Shown: piece by piece, positions 9,059-16,808 of the stretch | Numbering within the stretch: position 1 is the first letter of the stretch | Layout of the letters: every line of letters starts with the position of its first letter | DNA from: an uncultured Candidatus Saccharibacteria bacterium | Lineage (GTDB): Bacteria > Patescibacteria > Saccharimonadia > Saccharimonadales > Nanosynbacteraceae | Reading direction: 5' to 3' | NCBI GenBank assembly: GCA_947097375.1 | Contig: CAMURE010000002.1 | Span: 1-21,891 of the forward strand | DNA length: 21,891 bases | The notes under the pieces: generated by a model | Told to the model about the DNA's origin: nothing | Seen by the model: only the letters and a program-made list of their open reading frames with translations | Databases searched by the model: none | Translations under genes and position numbers: made by a program

Positions 9059-9088
9059 CCGGTTAGGTGTCGAGAAAAGGTATAATCC

Positions 9089-9805
9089 CTACTCAGAATC
9101 AGCCGCCCGATACCGAGCGATTGCCTGACGAGCAGCTTGTTGTTGAGCCACCTGTTTAGACGGGCCGGTGCCATGCCCCATCATCGCTTCACCTACAAAT
9201 ACACCAAGTGTGAAAACCTTGTCATGATCGGGACCCTCTTCACTCAAAACTTTATAGACCGGAGTCTGGTTATCGACACGCTGAGAAATTTCCTGCAAGT
9301 ATGACTTCGGATCACGCCAGCTACCCGATTCCAAAATTGTATCCAATTTGATGATGATATGTTTATGGATAAAATCGCGTGCATCATCAAAGCCACGCTC
9401 CAGATAGATCGCGCCGATGACCGCCTCAAACGCATTGGCTAAAATCTGCAAATGCGCCCGATCTGAACCATTTTTCTCACCCTTGGACATGCGAATCAGT
9501 GGTCCGTAACCCAGTTTGTCGCCCGCATCACCGATACTTTCTGTCCGCACGAGTGCCGCCCGCCACGCCGTCAAAATACCTTCTGGCTCAGAAAAATGAG
9601 CAAACAGATATTCGGTCACCGCCAATTCCAACACCGCATCACCCAAAAACTCCAGCCGCTCGTTATGCTCGTGAACTGATTTTCGGTGCTCGTTAACATA
9701 GCTGCGGTGCGTCAGCGCAGTGATCAAAAGCTCCAACTTTGTAAATTCAAAACCCAGCTTCTCGCGCGCAAATTCTTGATACGGCGCGGTGTTCATCCCA
9801 CTCAT
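9089..9805 (-). CDS. rnc: Ribonuclease III
   Basis: Double-strand-specific endoribonuclease for rRNA and mRNA processing. The 238 residues comprise an N-terminal nuclease domain with the signature NERLEFLGDAVLE at 48-60, including the metal-binding Glu52 and Asp56, and ANAFEAVIGAIYLE at 123-136, then a C-terminal dsRNA-binding domain (about 165-234) ending with the typical KQVAQQQAARQAIARY. The residue matching E. coli Asp114 is Asn124, a substitution I also associate with other CPR sequences; the matching Glu127 is kept. The ATG directly follows the Nudix stop codon (TAAATG), and AGGAG lies 9 bases upstream, supporting the first ATG over the one three codons in. Confidence 0.95.
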   Translation of the reverse strand: MSGMNTAPYQEFAREKLGFEFTKLELLITALTHRSYVNEHRKSVHEHNERLEFLGDAVLELAVTEYLFAHFSEPEGILTAWRAALVRTESIGDAGDKLGYGPLIRMSKGEKNGSDRAHLQILANAFEAVIGAIYLERGFDDARDFIHKHIIIKLDTILESGSWRDPKSYLQEISQRVDNQTPVYKVLSEEGPDHDKVFTLGVFVGEAMMGHGTGPSKQVAQQQAARQAIARYRAADSE

Positions 9806-10303
9806 TTACAAATTCTCCTGTCTGATACGCTTCATGGCGAGCAAAATCAATTTACCGATGTCCTCGTATTCGATTTCGTCCAAAGCTTCGTGAAATGAAA
9901 ACCATTTGAGACCATTCATCCAGTCTTCTTTTTGCAGTTTTTCGTCCGGATCAAGTGCCTTCATCAGGTACACTTGCTGTGAAATCAGCACTAACTTATC
10001 AAGCCGGCGGTAGCGAAAATTAATTTTGCCCAGCCAGCCGCATACCTCGATATTCTTGAGGCCAGCCTCTTCGCCAACCTCACGCTTGGCGGCGGCCTGC
10101 GCTGTCTCGCCCGGTTCAACGTGACCCTTGGGAATTGTCCAGCGATCCCGCGCGTCTTGGTAGAGCAGAAACTCAACATCACCCTTTTTATTACGTCGAA
10201 ACACCACACCACCGGCGGTTGGCTCGCGAACTATTTCTTGGATTGACGGTTTTTTGCGACCGCCAAAATATTTCTTAATATGATCAAAGCTGCTTGTCTT
10301 CAT
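9806..10303 (-). CDS. Nudix hydrolase, MutT/Ap4A type
   Basis: Hydrolyses a nucleoside diphosphate linked to another moiety; the substrate cannot be read from sequence. It has 165 residues from the ATG at 10303. The Nudix box G-x5-E-x7-REVGEEAGL is complete at 60-82. The basic N-terminus (about 8-20) and the TAGGVVFRR opening strand resemble Ap4A-hydrolase-like or MutT-like members. The start at 10303 has AGAGG about 6 bases upstream; a longer frame would run deep into nusB and has no better site. It overlaps the end of nusB by 20 bases and abuts rnc, so the three genes are probably co-translated. Confidence 0.88.
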   Translation of the reverse strand: MKTSSFDHIKKYFGGRKKPSIQEIVREPTAGGVVFRRNKKGDVEFLLYQDARDRWTIPKGHVEPGETAQAAAKREVGEEAGLKNIEVCGWLGKINFRYRRLDKLVLISQQVYLMKALDPDEKLQKEDWMNGLKWFSFHEALDEIEYEDIGKLILLAMKRIRQENL

Positions 10304-10739
10304 CGGCATCCTCTTGAAGGGAGCGATACGCCGTGCCGAGCACACCGTTCACAAATTTCCCTGAGTTATCCGAACCAAACGTTTTTGCCAGTTCCACTGC
10401 TTCGTTGATAGCCACTTTTGGTGGCACCACCGTCCGAGAAAACAATAATTCATACAGCCCGAGCCGCAATACCGTCCGGTCAATTCGCGATATCTGCTCA
10501 ATCGGCCATTCTGGCGCCAGCGGACGAAGTTTATCATCAAGCTCTGCTTTATGCGTGGTGACACCATCGATCAGACCCCGCACAAACTCAACATCATCGA
10601 CTGACGATTTGTATTTCTCAAGATTGCGCGTCAAGATATCGGCGACATCAACCTCGCTGTCGCCAACTTCCTGGCGAAACTCAATCTCGTATAACGTCTG
10701 CAACGCGACGATTCGTCCCAAATGACGGTTTGAAGCCAT
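10284..10739 (-). CDS. nusB: Transcription antitermination protein NusB
   Basis: All-helical RNA-binding protein that joins NusE/S10 on boxA RNA during rRNA antitermination. The 151 residues include the conserved opening NRHLGRIVALQTLYEIEF, the central helices with IDGV and the C-terminal stretch VVPPKVAINEAVELAKTFGSDNSGKFVNGVLGTAYR, which is diagnostic of the family. It follows rpmF by 27 bases, with AGGAA about 11 bases before the ATG, and overlaps the Nudix gene. Its position next to rpmF and rnc ties it to ribosome biogenesis. Confidence 0.95.
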   Translation of the reverse strand: MASNRHLGRIVALQTLYEIEFRQEVGDSEVDVADILTRNLEKYKSSVDDVEFVRGLIDGVTTHKAELDDKLRPLAPEWPIEQISRIDRTVLRLGLYELLFSRTVVPPKVAINEAVELAKTFGSDNSGKFVNGVLGTAYRSLQEDADEDKQL

Positions 10740-10766
10740 GACAAAAACGTTCCTGTTCGTGTTAGT

Positions 10767-10916
10767 TTATTTTGTACTCTTCTTACCAGTCTCGCGTTTG
10801 GTCGTCTTGACCTTCACTGGTGACGTCCCGTTGACGCGGCGTGCTAATTTCAGTACCAAGTGGCTGCGACGCAGACCGGTCTTGCGCGGACTACTCTGCT
10901 TTTTTGGTTGTGCCAT
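10767..10916 (-). CDS. rpmF: Ribosomal protein bL32, short and cysteine-free
   Basis: A 49-residue protein, MAQPKKQSSPRKTGLRRSH at the start, very basic and ending in a Lys/Thr-rich tail (KRETGKKSTK). The opening MAxPKKxxSxxRxxxRRSH is the bL32 signature. Many bL32 proteins carry four zinc-binding cysteines; this one has none, so it is a zinc-independent form and somewhat shorter than the usual 55-60 residues. AAGGAG lies 8 bases before the ATG, the clearest ribosome site among the left-hand genes. It is the first gene of the rpmF-nusB-Nudix-rnc unit and is preceded by a strong promoter. Confidence 0.9.
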   Translation of the reverse strand: MAQPKKQSSPRKTGLRRSHLVLKLARRVNGTSPVKVKTTKRETGKKSTK

Positions 10917-10960
10917 AGAAAAATCTCCTTTATTTCAGTTTATTGTAACACTTGGGCTTC

Positions 10961-10989
10961 ATTATACCGGTTTTTGATAGATTTCTCAA
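10961..10989 (-). promoter_or_regulatory. Consensus -35/-10 promoter of rpmF-nusB-Nudix-rnc
   Basis: Minus strand: TTGAGA (10984-10989), a 17-base spacer, and TATAAT (10961-10966). Transcription would begin near 10954 and give a leader of about 38 bases that carries the AAGGAG site. Unlike the leaderless promoters in this window it has a real -35 and no TGn. Confidence 0.75.
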
Positions 10990-11029
10990 GGGGATGCAGA
11001 GCAGTGGCAATACGCTGTCAGGGGTATTG

Positions 11030-11058
11030 TTGACTTTATATAATATTTATGGTAATAT
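11030..11058 (+). promoter_or_regulatory. Promoter of the small exported protein
   Basis: TTGACT (11030-11035), a 17-base spacer, TAATAT (11053-11058) preceded by TGG, so both a -35 and an extended -10 are present. Leader of about 36 bases. AAGGA at 11081-11085 lies 15 bases before the ATG, a long spacing for a Shine-Dalgarno. It diverges from the rpmF promoter; the rest of the 10917-11100 gap holds nothing else I recognise. Confidence 0.65.
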
Positions 11059-11100
11059 CATAGACATTACTTACGATAGAAAGGATACATTTTACTAATT

Positions 11101-11502
11101 ATGGATAAGAACAATTCACCCCCTCAGCCCGGGGAAACACTACGTCCATTAGGTAAACTGGAACTGGCCATCGGGTCATGGGCGATGCTGGCGGCAATGG
11201 CGGCAGGTCTCGGCGTCGGCATTAACGGTATCGCCAACGCCGATAAAGAGTCGACAGAACCACCTCTAGTTGGCTCTTATATGATGCATTACGATCCTAC
11301 GGCTGGTGTTACAAAAGATTCAGATGTATGTGCAGCAGCAGATTTTGCTGTAAGAGATGCCGGTGCTAGTCATACTCCACAGATTGATATAGTGGGCTGT
11401 GCTACGGAATCCGAAAAGCTCGCTGGCCTTCCGCAGGGAACACGCGTACGGGTCGAGGTACACAAGGACGGCTCGGTAAGAACCAGACCCTTTAATAGTT
11501 AA
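11101..11502 (+). CDS. Small exported or membrane-anchored hypothetical protein
   Basis: 133 residues, no family recognised. A cytoplasmic-looking N-terminus (1-20) precedes a hydrophobic Ala/Gly-rich segment at about 21-46 ending in IANADKE, which could be a signal peptide cut after Ala-Asn-Ala or a membrane anchor. The remaining 85 residues contain two cysteines (77 and 100) that could pair outside the cell, and a basic C-terminus. It is the only plus-strand gene in the left half, stands alone with its own promoter, and ends 3 bases short of the convergent leuS stop with no evident terminator hairpin between them. The central codons are more A/T-rich than the flanking genes. The CDS is supported by promoter placement and the signal-like segment; the function is unknown. 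Confidence 0.7.
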   Translation: MDKNNSPPQPGETLRPLGKLELAIGSWAMLAAMAAGLGVGINGIANADKESTEPPLVGSYMMHYDPTAGVTKDSDVCAAADFAVRDAGASHTPQIDIVGCATESEKLAGLPQGTRVRVEVHKDGSVRTRPFNS

Positions 11503-11505
11503 TAT

Positions 11506-14100
11506 CTAGACAACAATATTCACCAACTTCCCCGGCACATAAATCACCTTTTTCGGTGTCCGGGCGTCGAGATAGGCGCAAACTTTTTCATCAGCCAGCG
11601 CCGCTTGCTCAACAGCATCCTTGTCGGTATCGGCTGGTAACTCCAATTTAGCGCGAAGCTTGCCATTGACTTGGACGATGATGGTCATCACATCGCTCAC
11701 CAGATATTTTTCATCCCACTTCGGCCAGTGATTGACGTGAATGGTATCAGTATGGCCCAATTCATGCCACAATTCTTCGGTGATGTGCGGTGCAAATGGT
11801 GCTAAGATTTGTAGCAAACTCTCCAAGGTAAACCGCCACGTTGCTGATGCTTGAATACCCTGCGCTTCTTTAATTTTATACAAGCCATTGACCATTTCCA
11901 TCATCGCCGCCACTGCCGTATTGAATTTTTCGTCCTCGATATCGCGGGTGACTTTTTTGATAGTGAGGTGAGTGAGGCGCAACAGTTCCGCGACTACATC
12001 ACCATCCTCCGCCAGAGTACACTCTTCGCTCAAATCTCCGCTGGAGATTTCTCGCGAGCGTTCGGCTGAAGCGTCCGCTATTCGCGAACACTTCACAGCC
12101 TCTGTCAGAGGAGGTAATGTAGCCGCCTCAATAAACTCCTGCACCACATTCCACACTCGGTTTAAGAACCGATACGTCCCCGGCACCCCGCGCGGATCCC
12201 ACGGTGCATCCATATCGTACGGCGCGATGAACATCTCGTAAACACGCAGCGCATCGGCACCGTAACCACTGTCCATAATCTCCATTGGATCGATGACATT
12301 GCCCTTGGACTTACTCATCTTTTGACCGTCCGGCGCCATGATGTAGGCATTGTACATCATACGCTTGAATGGTTCTGGCGTCGGCACCAAGCCAAGCTTA
12401 TAGAAAAATCGCATCCAAAAACGGCTATACAATAGGTGTGCTACCGCATGATCAGCACCGTTGTAATAATCCACCGGCATCCAGTGATTAATGCGCGTCG
12501 GGTCCCACGCCTCGGCATCATTGTGCGGGTCGAGATAGCGCAGGAAATACCAACTCGAGCAAGCATAGCCATCCAGTGTGTCAGTTTCGCGCCGGCCCTC
12601 ATGCCAATTGTCACCCGCTGGTTTCGGTTCGGTGATCGGCACGGTTTTACCCGTTTCAACATCAACCCACACGCGCACCCAATCATCAACTTGCGCTAGG
12701 ATCGACGTATTACCGCCCGTCGGCTTGAAGTTCTCGACCTCTGGCAAAATCACCGGCAAACATTCGTCCGCCACAGCTATTGGCCCGAAACCGTCAACAT
12801 GAACCATCGGAATTGGCGCACCCCAGTACCGCTGGCGAGAAATCAGCCAATCGCGCATTTTGTAAGTAGTTTTACCACGACCAGAACCCTGTTGTTCCAG
12901 CCACGCTACGATTTGCTCGCGGGCATCCTCGCTGCGCGTACCGTCAAATTGCCCAGAATTGATCAATTCACCTTCACCAGTATAGCAACCAATGTCTGCC
13001 GAATCCTCTGGTTTGTCAACCACTTGAACAATTGGCAAGTCAAATTTCTCAGCAAAGGCAAAATCACGTTCATCATGCGCTGGTACCGCCATGACCGCAC
13101 CCGTACCATAGCCACTCAGTACATAGTCCGCCACCCAGATTGGTAGCTTCTGACCGTTGACTGGATTGATGACATAACTACCAGTGAAGACGCCGGATTT
13201 ATCTTTATTTTCCTGGCGCTCAACGTCAGACTTTTGCTGAGCTGCTTGAACGTATGCTTCAACTTTGGCGCGCGTGTCGGCATTGACCAGCTGAGAAACC
13301 AGGGGGTGTTCTGGCGCCAAAGCCACGTAGCTGGCGCCGAACAGGGTGTCAGGTCGCGTAGTAAATACGGTAATGATAGTATCCTGTCCGTTGACTACAA
13401 AATCAACCTCCGCGCCAACCGACCGGCCAATCCAATTTTTCTGCATGGTCTTAACCATTTCCGTCCAATCCAAGTCGTCAGTCGCCTCCAACATCTCATC
13501 AGCATAGGCCGTAATGCGGAAAAACCACTGTTTGAGGTTACGCTTGGTGACGGGGTTGCCACAGCGCCAACATTTGCCGCCCTCAACTTGCTCGTTGGCT
13601 AGTACTGTATTGTCGGTATCACACCACCACTGCGGCTGCTCCTTTTGGTACGCCAAATCGTGCTTGTATAGCTGCGTAAAAATCCACTGCGTCCACTTGT
13701 AGTACTCGGGATCAGCGGTGGAAATTTCCTTTGACCAATCATAGCTAAATCCGAGCCGCTTCAGTTGGGCGATGAAGTGCGCTTTGGCTTCATCATGTGC
13801 CACCCGCGGCGTTTTGCCAACCTTGATGGCGTAGTTCTCCACTGGCAGACCAAAGCTATCCCAACCGATTGGATGATATACATTGTAGCCCTGCTGACGC
13901 CTCAGGCGCGCCTTGATGTCAGCAAACTGAAACGTCCGGCCGTGACCGATGTGAATGCCAGCCCCAGTGATACCAGGAAGCATACTCAAACTGTAGTATT
14001 TTGGGCGCGTCATATCACCAAGGTCAGTGATATAGGTGCCGTCAGCCTCCCATTTATCTTGCCATTTTTTCTCAATTTCCGTCGGATTGTAGCGTTTCAT
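11506..14100 (-). CDS. leuS: Leucyl-tRNA synthetase with a palindrome-rich in-frame insertion
   Basis: Charges tRNA-Leu. From the ATG at 14100 it is 864 residues. HIGH is exact at 50-53 (GAGIHIGHGRTF), KMSKS at 594-598, the editing domain runs about 230-420 (TTRPDTLFGASYVALAPEHPLV, the conserved AVPAHDERD), and a zinc-type knuckle keeps Cys160, Cys177 and Cys180. The C-terminal anticodon-binding region is followed by a domain ending in NIVV. Residues about 665-699, between the conserved segments NRVWNVVQEF and LTHLTIKKVTRDIE, are an unusual Ser/Glu/Arg-rich stretch encoded by stacked inverted repeats (see the separate entry). The frame extends 18 codons upstream, but those overlap the neighbouring gene and the promoter, so 14100 is preferred. 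Confidence 0.97.
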   Translation of the reverse strand: MKRYNPTEIEKKWQDKWEADGTYITDLGDMTRPKYYSLSMLPGITGAGIHIGHGRTFQFADIKARLRRQQGYNVYHPIGWDSFGLPVENYAIKVGKTPRVAHDEAKAHFIAQLKRLGFSYDWSKEISTADPEYYKWTQWIFTQLYKHDLAYQKEQPQWWCDTDNTVLANEQVEGGKCWRCGNPVTKRNLKQWFFRITAYADEMLEATDDLDWTEMVKTMQKNWIGRSVGAEVDFVVNGQDTIITVFTTRPDTLFGASYVALAPEHPLVSQLVNADTRAKVEAYVQAAQQKSDVERQENKDKSGVFTGSYVINPVNGQKLPIWVADYVLSGYGTGAVMAVPAHDERDFAFAEKFDLPIVQVVDKPEDSADIGCYTGEGELINSGQFDGTRSEDAREQIVAWLEQQGSGRGKTTYKMRDWLISRQRYWGAPIPMVHVDGFGPIAVADECLPVILPEVENFKPTGGNTSILAQVDDWVRVWVDVETGKTVPITEPKPAGDNWHEGRRETDTLDGYACSSWYFLRYLDPHNDAEAWDPTRINHWMPVDYYNGADHAVAHLLYSRFWMRFFYKLGLVPTPEPFKRMMYNAYIMAPDGQKMSKSKGNVIDPMEIMDSGYGADALRVYEMFIAPYDMDAPWDPRGVPGTYRFLNRVWNVVQEFIEAATLPPLTEAVKCSRIADASAERSREISSGDLSEECTLAEDGDVVAELLRLTHLTIKKVTRDIEDEKFNTAVAAMMEMVNGLYKIKEAQGIQASATWRFTLESLLQILAPFAPHITEELWHELGHTDTIHVNHWPKWDEKYLVSDVMTIIVQVNGKLRAKLELPADTDKDAVEQAALADEKVCAYLDARTPKKVIYVPGKLVNIVV
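12004..12111. repeat. Cluster of inverted repeats inside leuS, possible palindromic insertion
   Basis: Four hairpins lie almost end to end. The first is AGAGT/ACTCT at 12014-12025. The second is CGCTC plus AAATCTCC, a GCT loop, GGAGATTT, a 5-base bulge and GAGCG at 12027-12060. The third is GAAGCG/CACTTC around the palindrome TTCGCGAA at 12068-12094. The fourth is CCTCT/AGAGG at 12099-12111. They encode LeuRS residues about 664-696, which fall between well-conserved segments, so the frame is kept. This resembles in-frame palindromic elements such as those of Rickettsia, but no second copy was noticed in this window. Confidence 0.55.
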
Positions 14101-14107
14101 ACTCCTC

Positions 14108-14116
14108 AGTATATCA
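14108..14116 (-). promoter_or_regulatory. Leaderless extended -10 promoter of leuS on the upstream stop codon
   Basis: TGA-TATACT, 7 bases, then the leuS ATG. The TGA is the stop codon of the 436-codon gene. The 7 bases are GAGGAGT, which resembles a Shine-Dalgarno but is too close to the ATG to work normally and would lie upstream of the predicted transcription start. Confidence 0.6.
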
Positions 14117-15424
14117 TCTCTCGACACTAATATTTGTGTCTTCGTCATTCTCATCTACAGATACACCACCCCTAGCAAATGGCGGTATCGAGGATGAGCC
14201 GACAAGATCCTGGAGTACGGATTTAAGACTTTCGGCATTTGCTGGTATATCAATTTGCTCTGACTTATTGTAGTCGAACGTCATGTCCATAGTAACATTC
14301 TGCTTGCTACTATCAACGCTCTTTGCTCTGATCTCGACTGCTTTAAGTTGGTGTGACCATGGATCAATCCAGACACGCATGGTAGGCATTCCTTTTGATG
14401 ATGGAGCGGTATTTTTATTCGCCGCATCAAAGGCCTTATCACCATAGCATTCTTTAATTTTCTTACCAAGTTTTGTCTCTTGTAGAGCATTGATGAATGC
14501 ACGCAGCCTGTCTAGCGCTTTACCATCCGAAGCTAAATCAATCTCAAAGCCAGGCACACCGTCACGAGGCTCGACTTTAGCATCCTTTTTCACCAGTATA
14601 AAGCTGTTCTTGCGGTATATATTGATCAGTTCACGACGTACCTGCTGGTCGCTATTGATAAGACCAAAGACTTCCTGCGAACATTTATCACTAGATGATG
14701 AATCAAAATCATCAGGCGAGATCTTGAGCCACTTTCCCTCAAGTCTATCAAGTTTTTCATCAAGCTGCTTTAAGATCTGGTCGCGCACTGCCACAGACTG
14801 CACATCTGATAGCGCTCCCCGACTTTGGAGCTTGATGATCGTCTCTACCATTTTATGCACAACATCTTTCAGGTGTTCGCTCTTGATATACATTGTACCC
14901 TTGCCATCAGCAACTACCGTGAGTTTGATATCCTGCTGAGTTTCTATGCCATTAATAGCCAGCTTGATCGTAGCCTCGGTTTTTGATTTTGGCACGTCAG
15001 CAGCAGCCTTAATCTTGATATCAACCTGATTACCGCCACCGAGATTCATGACCAGCTTACCCGATGAAACCGCTTTTTTAGTTTGGAAAGAGTTTGCTAT
15101 AGCATTTGTTACCATAGTCTGAGGATCTCGCCACCAGAAAAAGTACAATAATACCGCAACAATGGCCAGCAGCAACACAATTGAGCCGGTGATAATACCA
15201 ATGATGAGACCAGTTTTCTTTTTTGGCGGCACAACTGAATTCATGATAGCTGGCTGCGGTGTCGGCGATACTGGCTGCGGCGACGTAGACTGATCGGTCG
15301 CTACAGGCGGAGTCGCTATCGACTGCGGCTGGCTTGGCTTGGTTGTCGATTTTGGTGTTGCCGGTGGTGTTGATGCAGTGGACGTATCCGCTGGTGTCTT
15401 CTTGCTGCTATTCTTGTTATCCAT
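14114..15424 (-). CDS. Membrane-anchored extracellular protein of unknown function
   Basis: 436 residues. Residues 1-65 are rich in Thr, Pro, Ser and Gln and should be cytoplasmic and disordered. PPKKKTG is a positive-inside flank for one membrane helix at about 72-97 (IIGIITGSIVLLLAIVAVLLYFF). The remaining 340 residues would be outside the cell. This part opens with alternating polar and hydrophobic strands (SSGKLVMNL, VDIKIKAAADV, TEATIKLAI, QDIKLTVVADGKGTMYIKSEHL), reminiscent of the beta-rich lipid or ligand cradles of LppX/LprG-like proteins; that is a resemblance only. Two cysteines fall in the outer part. GAGGAGG sits 3 bases before the ATG. It lies between the MurF-like gene and leuS. 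Confidence 0.8.
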   Translation of the reverse strand: MDNKNSSKKTPADTSTASTPPATPKSTTKPSQPQSIATPPVATDQSTSPQPVSPTPQPAIMNSVVPPKKKTGLIIGIITGSIVLLLAIVAVLLYFFWWRDPQTMVTNAIANSFQTKKAVSSGKLVMNLGGGNQVDIKIKAAADVPKSKTEATIKLAINGIETQQDIKLTVVADGKGTMYIKSEHLKDVVHKMVETIIKLQSRGALSDVQSVAVRDQILKQLDEKLDRLEGKWLKISPDDFDSSSSDKCSQEVFGLINSDQQVRRELINIYRKNSFILVKKDAKVEPRDGVPGFEIDLASDGKALDRLRAFINALQETKLGKKIKECYGDKAFDAANKNTAPSSKGMPTMRVWIDPWSHQLKAVEIRAKSVDSSKQNVTMDMTFDYNKSEQIDIPANAESLKSVLQDLVGSSSIPPFARGGVSVDENDEDTNISVER

Positions 15425-15445
15425 ATTCCTCCTCGTTATACTCCT

Positions 15446-15454
15446 ATTGTATCA
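15446..15454 (-). promoter_or_regulatory. Candidate extended -10 promoter before the membrane-anchored protein gene
   Basis: TGA-TACAAT, where TGA is the stop codon of the MurF-like gene. It gives a short leader of about 15 bases carrying GAGGAGG next to the ATG at 15424. A second box-like TATAAC at 15435-15440 lies in the same gap. Confidence 0.45.
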
Positions 15455-16756
15455 TTTGTCGGTGAACCGTGAGAAAAACTCGTTTTTGCGCTTGAGCCAA
15501 TCTCGCGACTGGCGCACCAGCTTCTTCTCATCCTCGGTGCTGCGCAAATTAATCTTGATCGCCTCTTCCAGCCAGACACCGCCGCTTGAGCCTTTGAATA
15601 GTGCTACACCACCTGCGTGAAGCTTCTCACGCACAAACCCACCAGCCACGAGAGCATCGCGACACTCCTTGACCTGACAACCACGACGACGCGCTGCCGG
15701 TGCGAGATATTGATTAGCCATCTCACCGACAGTCACCACCCAGTCCAGCTCATCCGGTGAACACTGAGAGCCCAATTCAGCATGGCCCGCTTGCGTATCC
15801 TTGCGCAACCCATTCATATTGCCAAGCACCACAATACGCTGTGGCACCTCAAGACTGTACAGCGTTTGTAGTGCTGACAATGCCGTCAGCGGTGATGAGC
15901 TATAGCTATCATCAATCAAAATCGTCTGATCCGCACCACGAAGCACCTGCATCCTACCCGGTAACGGACGTAACTGACTCAAGCCCTTTTCAATCAACTC
16001 CTTCGTCATACCCATTCGCACCCCAGCGAGCATCGCCACGACGGCTGGTCGCAGATTATGTTCACCAAGGAGCGGCAGCGTTACCGCAATGCCATCAGGA
16101 TATTCCGGGCCGATAATCTTACCAACATAACCATGCTCTAGCGAGAAATCCTGCTGCTCAAAATAATACTCAGCGACCTCGCTGGTGCCATATGTCGTCA
16201 TCTGGGGATTCGTTAAAAATGCAGCAAATCGACCATCAATATCATCACGGTTAATAGCCGCAAAGCGAGCATTGTTCACTAATGTCAACATCTCGCCAGC
16301 CACCTCTTCGACGGTGTGCTCAACCCGCATGCGACCAGAGGTTACCGATGTCACGATAGCTATGTCCGGTAAAATAACCTGTTGAAACCATGCATTAAAA
16401 CCAGGCTGCATTGGGCTAAATTCTTGGACGATAACATGGGCCTCAGGATGTTCGGCACGAGCACGTTTTTTGACAGCTCGCATCATCCTGCGGCGATGCC
16501 AAAATCCCCACTTCTCCTCTGGACGATTCTCAGGATAGCGCACACCCATGATCTGTAGGAGCGTTTGCATATGTGACGTTGGCTCGGCAGCGTGCATGGC
16601 GACAGCAAACTGCTGTGACAACACGGTAGCAATCGCCGTTTTGGCACTTGTTTTACCAGCACTCCCAGTTACTGCAATCAACTTGACATCAGCATGATCA
16701 GCAAAAAATTTCCTGACATAGCGTATCATCTTCTTTTCAAATGACTTCTTAAACAT
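15452..16756 (-). CDS. Mur ligase family protein, MurF-like
   Basis: ATP-dependent amide-bond ligase of the Mur family, most like MurF, which adds D-Ala-D-Ala to the UDP-MurNAc peptide. It has 434 residues from the ATG at 16756. The P-loop VTGSAGKTSAKT is at 29-40. The central domain has ITSVTSGRMRVEHT and AINRDD. The segment LIDDSYSSSPLTALSALQTL matches MurF LIDDxYNANP with Ser in place of Asn. The C-terminal VALFKGSSGGVWLEEAI matches MurF KGSRxxxME. It lacks a clear N-terminal UDP-binding domain before the P-loop, so the substrate may differ. A closer GNAT neighbour and a cell-surface protein follow. The second ATG is chosen because the -10 box overlaps the first one. Confidence 0.85.
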   Translation of the reverse strand: MFKKSFEKKMIRYVRKFFADHADVKLIAVTGSAGKTSAKTAIATVLSQQFAVAMHAAEPTSHMQTLLQIMGVRYPENRPEEKWGFWHRRRMMRAVKKRARAEHPEAHVIVQEFSPMQPGFNAWFQQVILPDIAIVTSVTSGRMRVEHTVEEVAGEMLTLVNNARFAAINRDDIDGRFAAFLTNPQMTTYGTSEVAEYYFEQQDFSLEHGYVGKIIGPEYPDGIAVTLPLLGEHNLRPAVVAMLAGVRMGMTKELIEKGLSQLRPLPGRMQVLRGADQTILIDDSYSSSPLTALSALQTLYSLEVPQRIVVLGNMNGLRKDTQAGHAELGSQCSPDELDWVVTVGEMANQYLAPAARRRGCQVKECRDALVAGGFVREKLHAGGVALFKGSSGGVWLEEAIKINLRSTEDEKKLVRQSRDWLKRKNEFFSRFTDK

Positions 16757-16763
16757 TCCCTTT

Positions 16764-16772
16764 ATCATACCA
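16764..16772 (-). promoter_or_regulatory. Leaderless extended -10 promoter of the MurF-like gene
   Basis: TGG-TATGAT, 7 bases, then the ATG at 16756. The alternative ATG at 16768 lies inside the box. A TTGACA at 16780-16785 is only 10 bases away and so cannot serve as its -35. Confidence 0.55.
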
Positions 16773-16808
16773 TAAGCGCTGTCAAACGCGCCACTTGATG
16801 GACATAAA

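Noticed and set aside
9081..9086. TATAAT on the plus strand after rnc
   Set aside because: No plus-strand gene follows it, and the pyk and rnc genes on both sides are on the minus strand.
9043..9174. 44-codon N-terminal extension of pyruvate kinase
   Set aside because: It is not similar to the family, overlaps the end of rnc and contains the -10 box; the conserved protein begins at 9042.
10738..10977. 79-codon plus-strand frame
   Set aside because: It lies antisense to rpmF and its promoter; rpmF on the minus strand has the bL32 signature and a strong Shine-Dalgarno.
16780..16785. TTGACA on the minus strand upstream of the MurF-like gene
   Set aside because: The spacing to TATGAT is only 10 bases, and no -10-like hexamer exists at 16-18 bases.
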